This document shows, piece by piece, positions 63,203 through 64,000 of a stretch of 64,000 nucleotides of DNA; position 1 is the first letter of the stretch, and each line of letters begins with the position of its first letter. The notes under the pieces are model-generated. The model did not search any database, had not been told where the DNA came from, and worked only from the letters and a program-made list of their open reading frames with translations. This DNA is from Leptolyngbya sp. Cla-17 (lineage in GTDB: Bacteria > Cyanobacteriota > Cyanobacteriia > Leptolyngbyales > Leptolyngbyaceae), in the NCBI RefSeq assembly GCF_016807185.1, contig NZ_JAEVYN010000001.1, forward strand, positions 372,001 through 436,000. The letters run 5' to 3'. Position numbers and translations under genes: made by a program.

Positions 63203-63232
63203 CTCACCCGGTAAAAACTTACTACCCCCAGC

Positions 63233-63988
63233 TTAATAGCACAGCGGAAAGTTGTCCCCCAGATCCAACACCTTGTTGACATAGGGATGCTGCGGACCGC
63301 TCGCTCGTTCCGGCACCTGATGGAAGAGATAAATCAGGATATCCAGAATGCGAGCATAGCCATCCTGATGCACCGCTGCTTTGCCCTGCAATGCTTCCAG
63401 CAGACAATCAGTAAACGCACTGTAGGGATTTCCCGTGTAGGAGAACTCATCTTCCCGCGACGAGGCAACCACGACTCGCCCAGTGCCTGTTCCCAGCACA
63501 TGCAGCAAGTCTGGAGGAAAGGGCGCTTTGACGAAGGTTTCACCCGGCTCTTTTAGCGCAGGCACGCCCCCAGCATGGCAGCAGTCCAACAGCACCACCA
63601 GCTTCCGCGCCTTGATGGTCTCAATTTTCTCGGTAAACTCCAACCCAGCGATCGCCGTCGCTGCCCGTTGAGACGGATCATAGCCGTAGGGCACCAGAAA
63701 GTACTCATTCGTACTTTGGAAGCGTCCCCCATGCCCGGAGTAGTAAACGATCACCGTTGCCTCTGGATTCTGATTCACCTGAGTGATCGTCTGGTCAAAG
63801 GCGGCAAGAATCTGCTGTCGAGTCGCAGCCATCTCCGTCAAGAGCGTCACTTGCGCGGGTGGATAGGCAGCGCGGTTAGGATCAACCAACACATCTCGCA
63901 GTGCAGTCGCATCCTTGACCGTGACGGGGAGATCCGCACCCACGCCGATAAGTAAGGCATAGCCGTTAGCAAAAGTTTGACCCGTCAC
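63233..63988 (-). CDS. caspase-like (peptidase C14) protease
   Basis: A 251-residue caspase-fold protein beginning at a GTG with GGGGGAAT upstream. It starts GYALLIGVGADLPVTVKDATALRDVL, and the catalytic histidine lies in IVYYSGHGGR and the cysteine in VVLLDCCHAGG, both intact. VVVASSREDEFSY and YSAFTDCLLEALQGKAAV follow as in metacaspase/caspase homologues of cyanobacteria. The usual C-terminal extension is cut off by a TAA, and the coiled-coil module continues behind it in the same frame. A protease effector of the neighbouring signalling genes is the likely role. Confidence 0.88.
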   Translation of the reverse strand: MTGQTFANGYALLIGVGADLPVTVKDATALRDVLVDPNRAAYPPAQVTLLTEMAATRQQILAAFDQTITQVNQNPEATVIVYYSGHGGRFQSTNEYFLVPYGYDPSQRAATAIAGLEFTEKIETIKARKLVVLLDCCHAGGVPALKEPGETFVKAPFPPDLLHVLGTGTGRVVVASSREDEFSYTGNPYSAFTDCLLEALQGKAAVHQDGYARILDILIYLFHQVPERASGPQHPYVNKVLDLGDNFPLCY

Positions 63989-64000
63989 ACAATTCCCCCG

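Overview
The window is cyanobacterial chromosome. The evidence is the many GCGATCGC (HIP1-type) octamers, cyanobacterial-type housekeeping genes (deoxyhypusine-synthase-like homospermidine protein, type 2 IPP isomerase, PyrR), and the abundance of CHAT, caspase, Uma2 and Roc-COR genes typical of filamentous, multicellular cyanobacteria. The species cannot be named from sequence alone.

Layout. (1) 1-12.7 kb is core-like: a GTPase entering from the left edge, the homospermidine-type protein, cobO, pyrR, fni, small conserved proteins, a Ser/Thr kinase, a CHAT-TPR protein, a candidate small RNA with a strong terminator, and a thioredoxin-fold protein. (2) At 12.84-12.95 kb lies the 3' part of a tRNA-Phe gene with its terminator but without its 5' half. 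This is what an integration into that tRNA leaves behind. (3) 13.4-42.9 kb is a nearly complete contractile injection system (CIS, a phage-tail-like device) on the + strand. In order it encodes a DUF4255 cap/terminator, an unknown protein, a sheath with a giant insert, a tube, a second sheath and second tube, a LysM adaptor, a small DUF5908-like protein, a hub, a spike, a membrane protein, gp25, a gpJ-type wedge, a gp7/TIGR02242 protein with a propeller-like front half, a collagen-repeat fibre and a beta-helix fibre. After a 340-bp break with a degenerate tRNA-like sequence come the tape-measure protein, the AAA+ ATPase and a 1253-residue DUF4157 protein ending in a nucleic-acid-deaminase-like domain, which is a strong effector candidate.

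(4) 43.0-51.7 kb is a decayed mobile zone: a tyrosine-recombinase-like protein, an IS630 element that has itself been hit by a 197-bp MITE-like element with a clear TTAT duplication, remnants of a second IS630 and of an IS1 transposase, a small HTH protein, a large primase/DUF3987 replication protein and a broken adenine methyltransferase. Together with the tRNA-Phe fragment this suggests that the CIS rides, or once rode, on an integrated element.

(5) 51.8-64 kb is a dense NTP-dependent conflict/signalling region. On the + strand VMAP, a MoxR AAA+ ATPase and a vWA protein fused to leucine-rich repeats and Roc-COR form one operon, followed by a Uma2 nuclease. On the - strand are a caspase-like protease, a second LRR-Roc-COR protein, a small coiled-coil protein and another Uma2 nuclease. 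Three - strand reading frames carry one related coiled-coil module, and the VMAP and small coiled-coil proteins share a TGGGD-type motif, so these genes probably signal through homotypic contacts. In two places a single in-frame TAA cuts off a tail whose reading frame stays open, which suggests recent nonsense mutation or readthrough.
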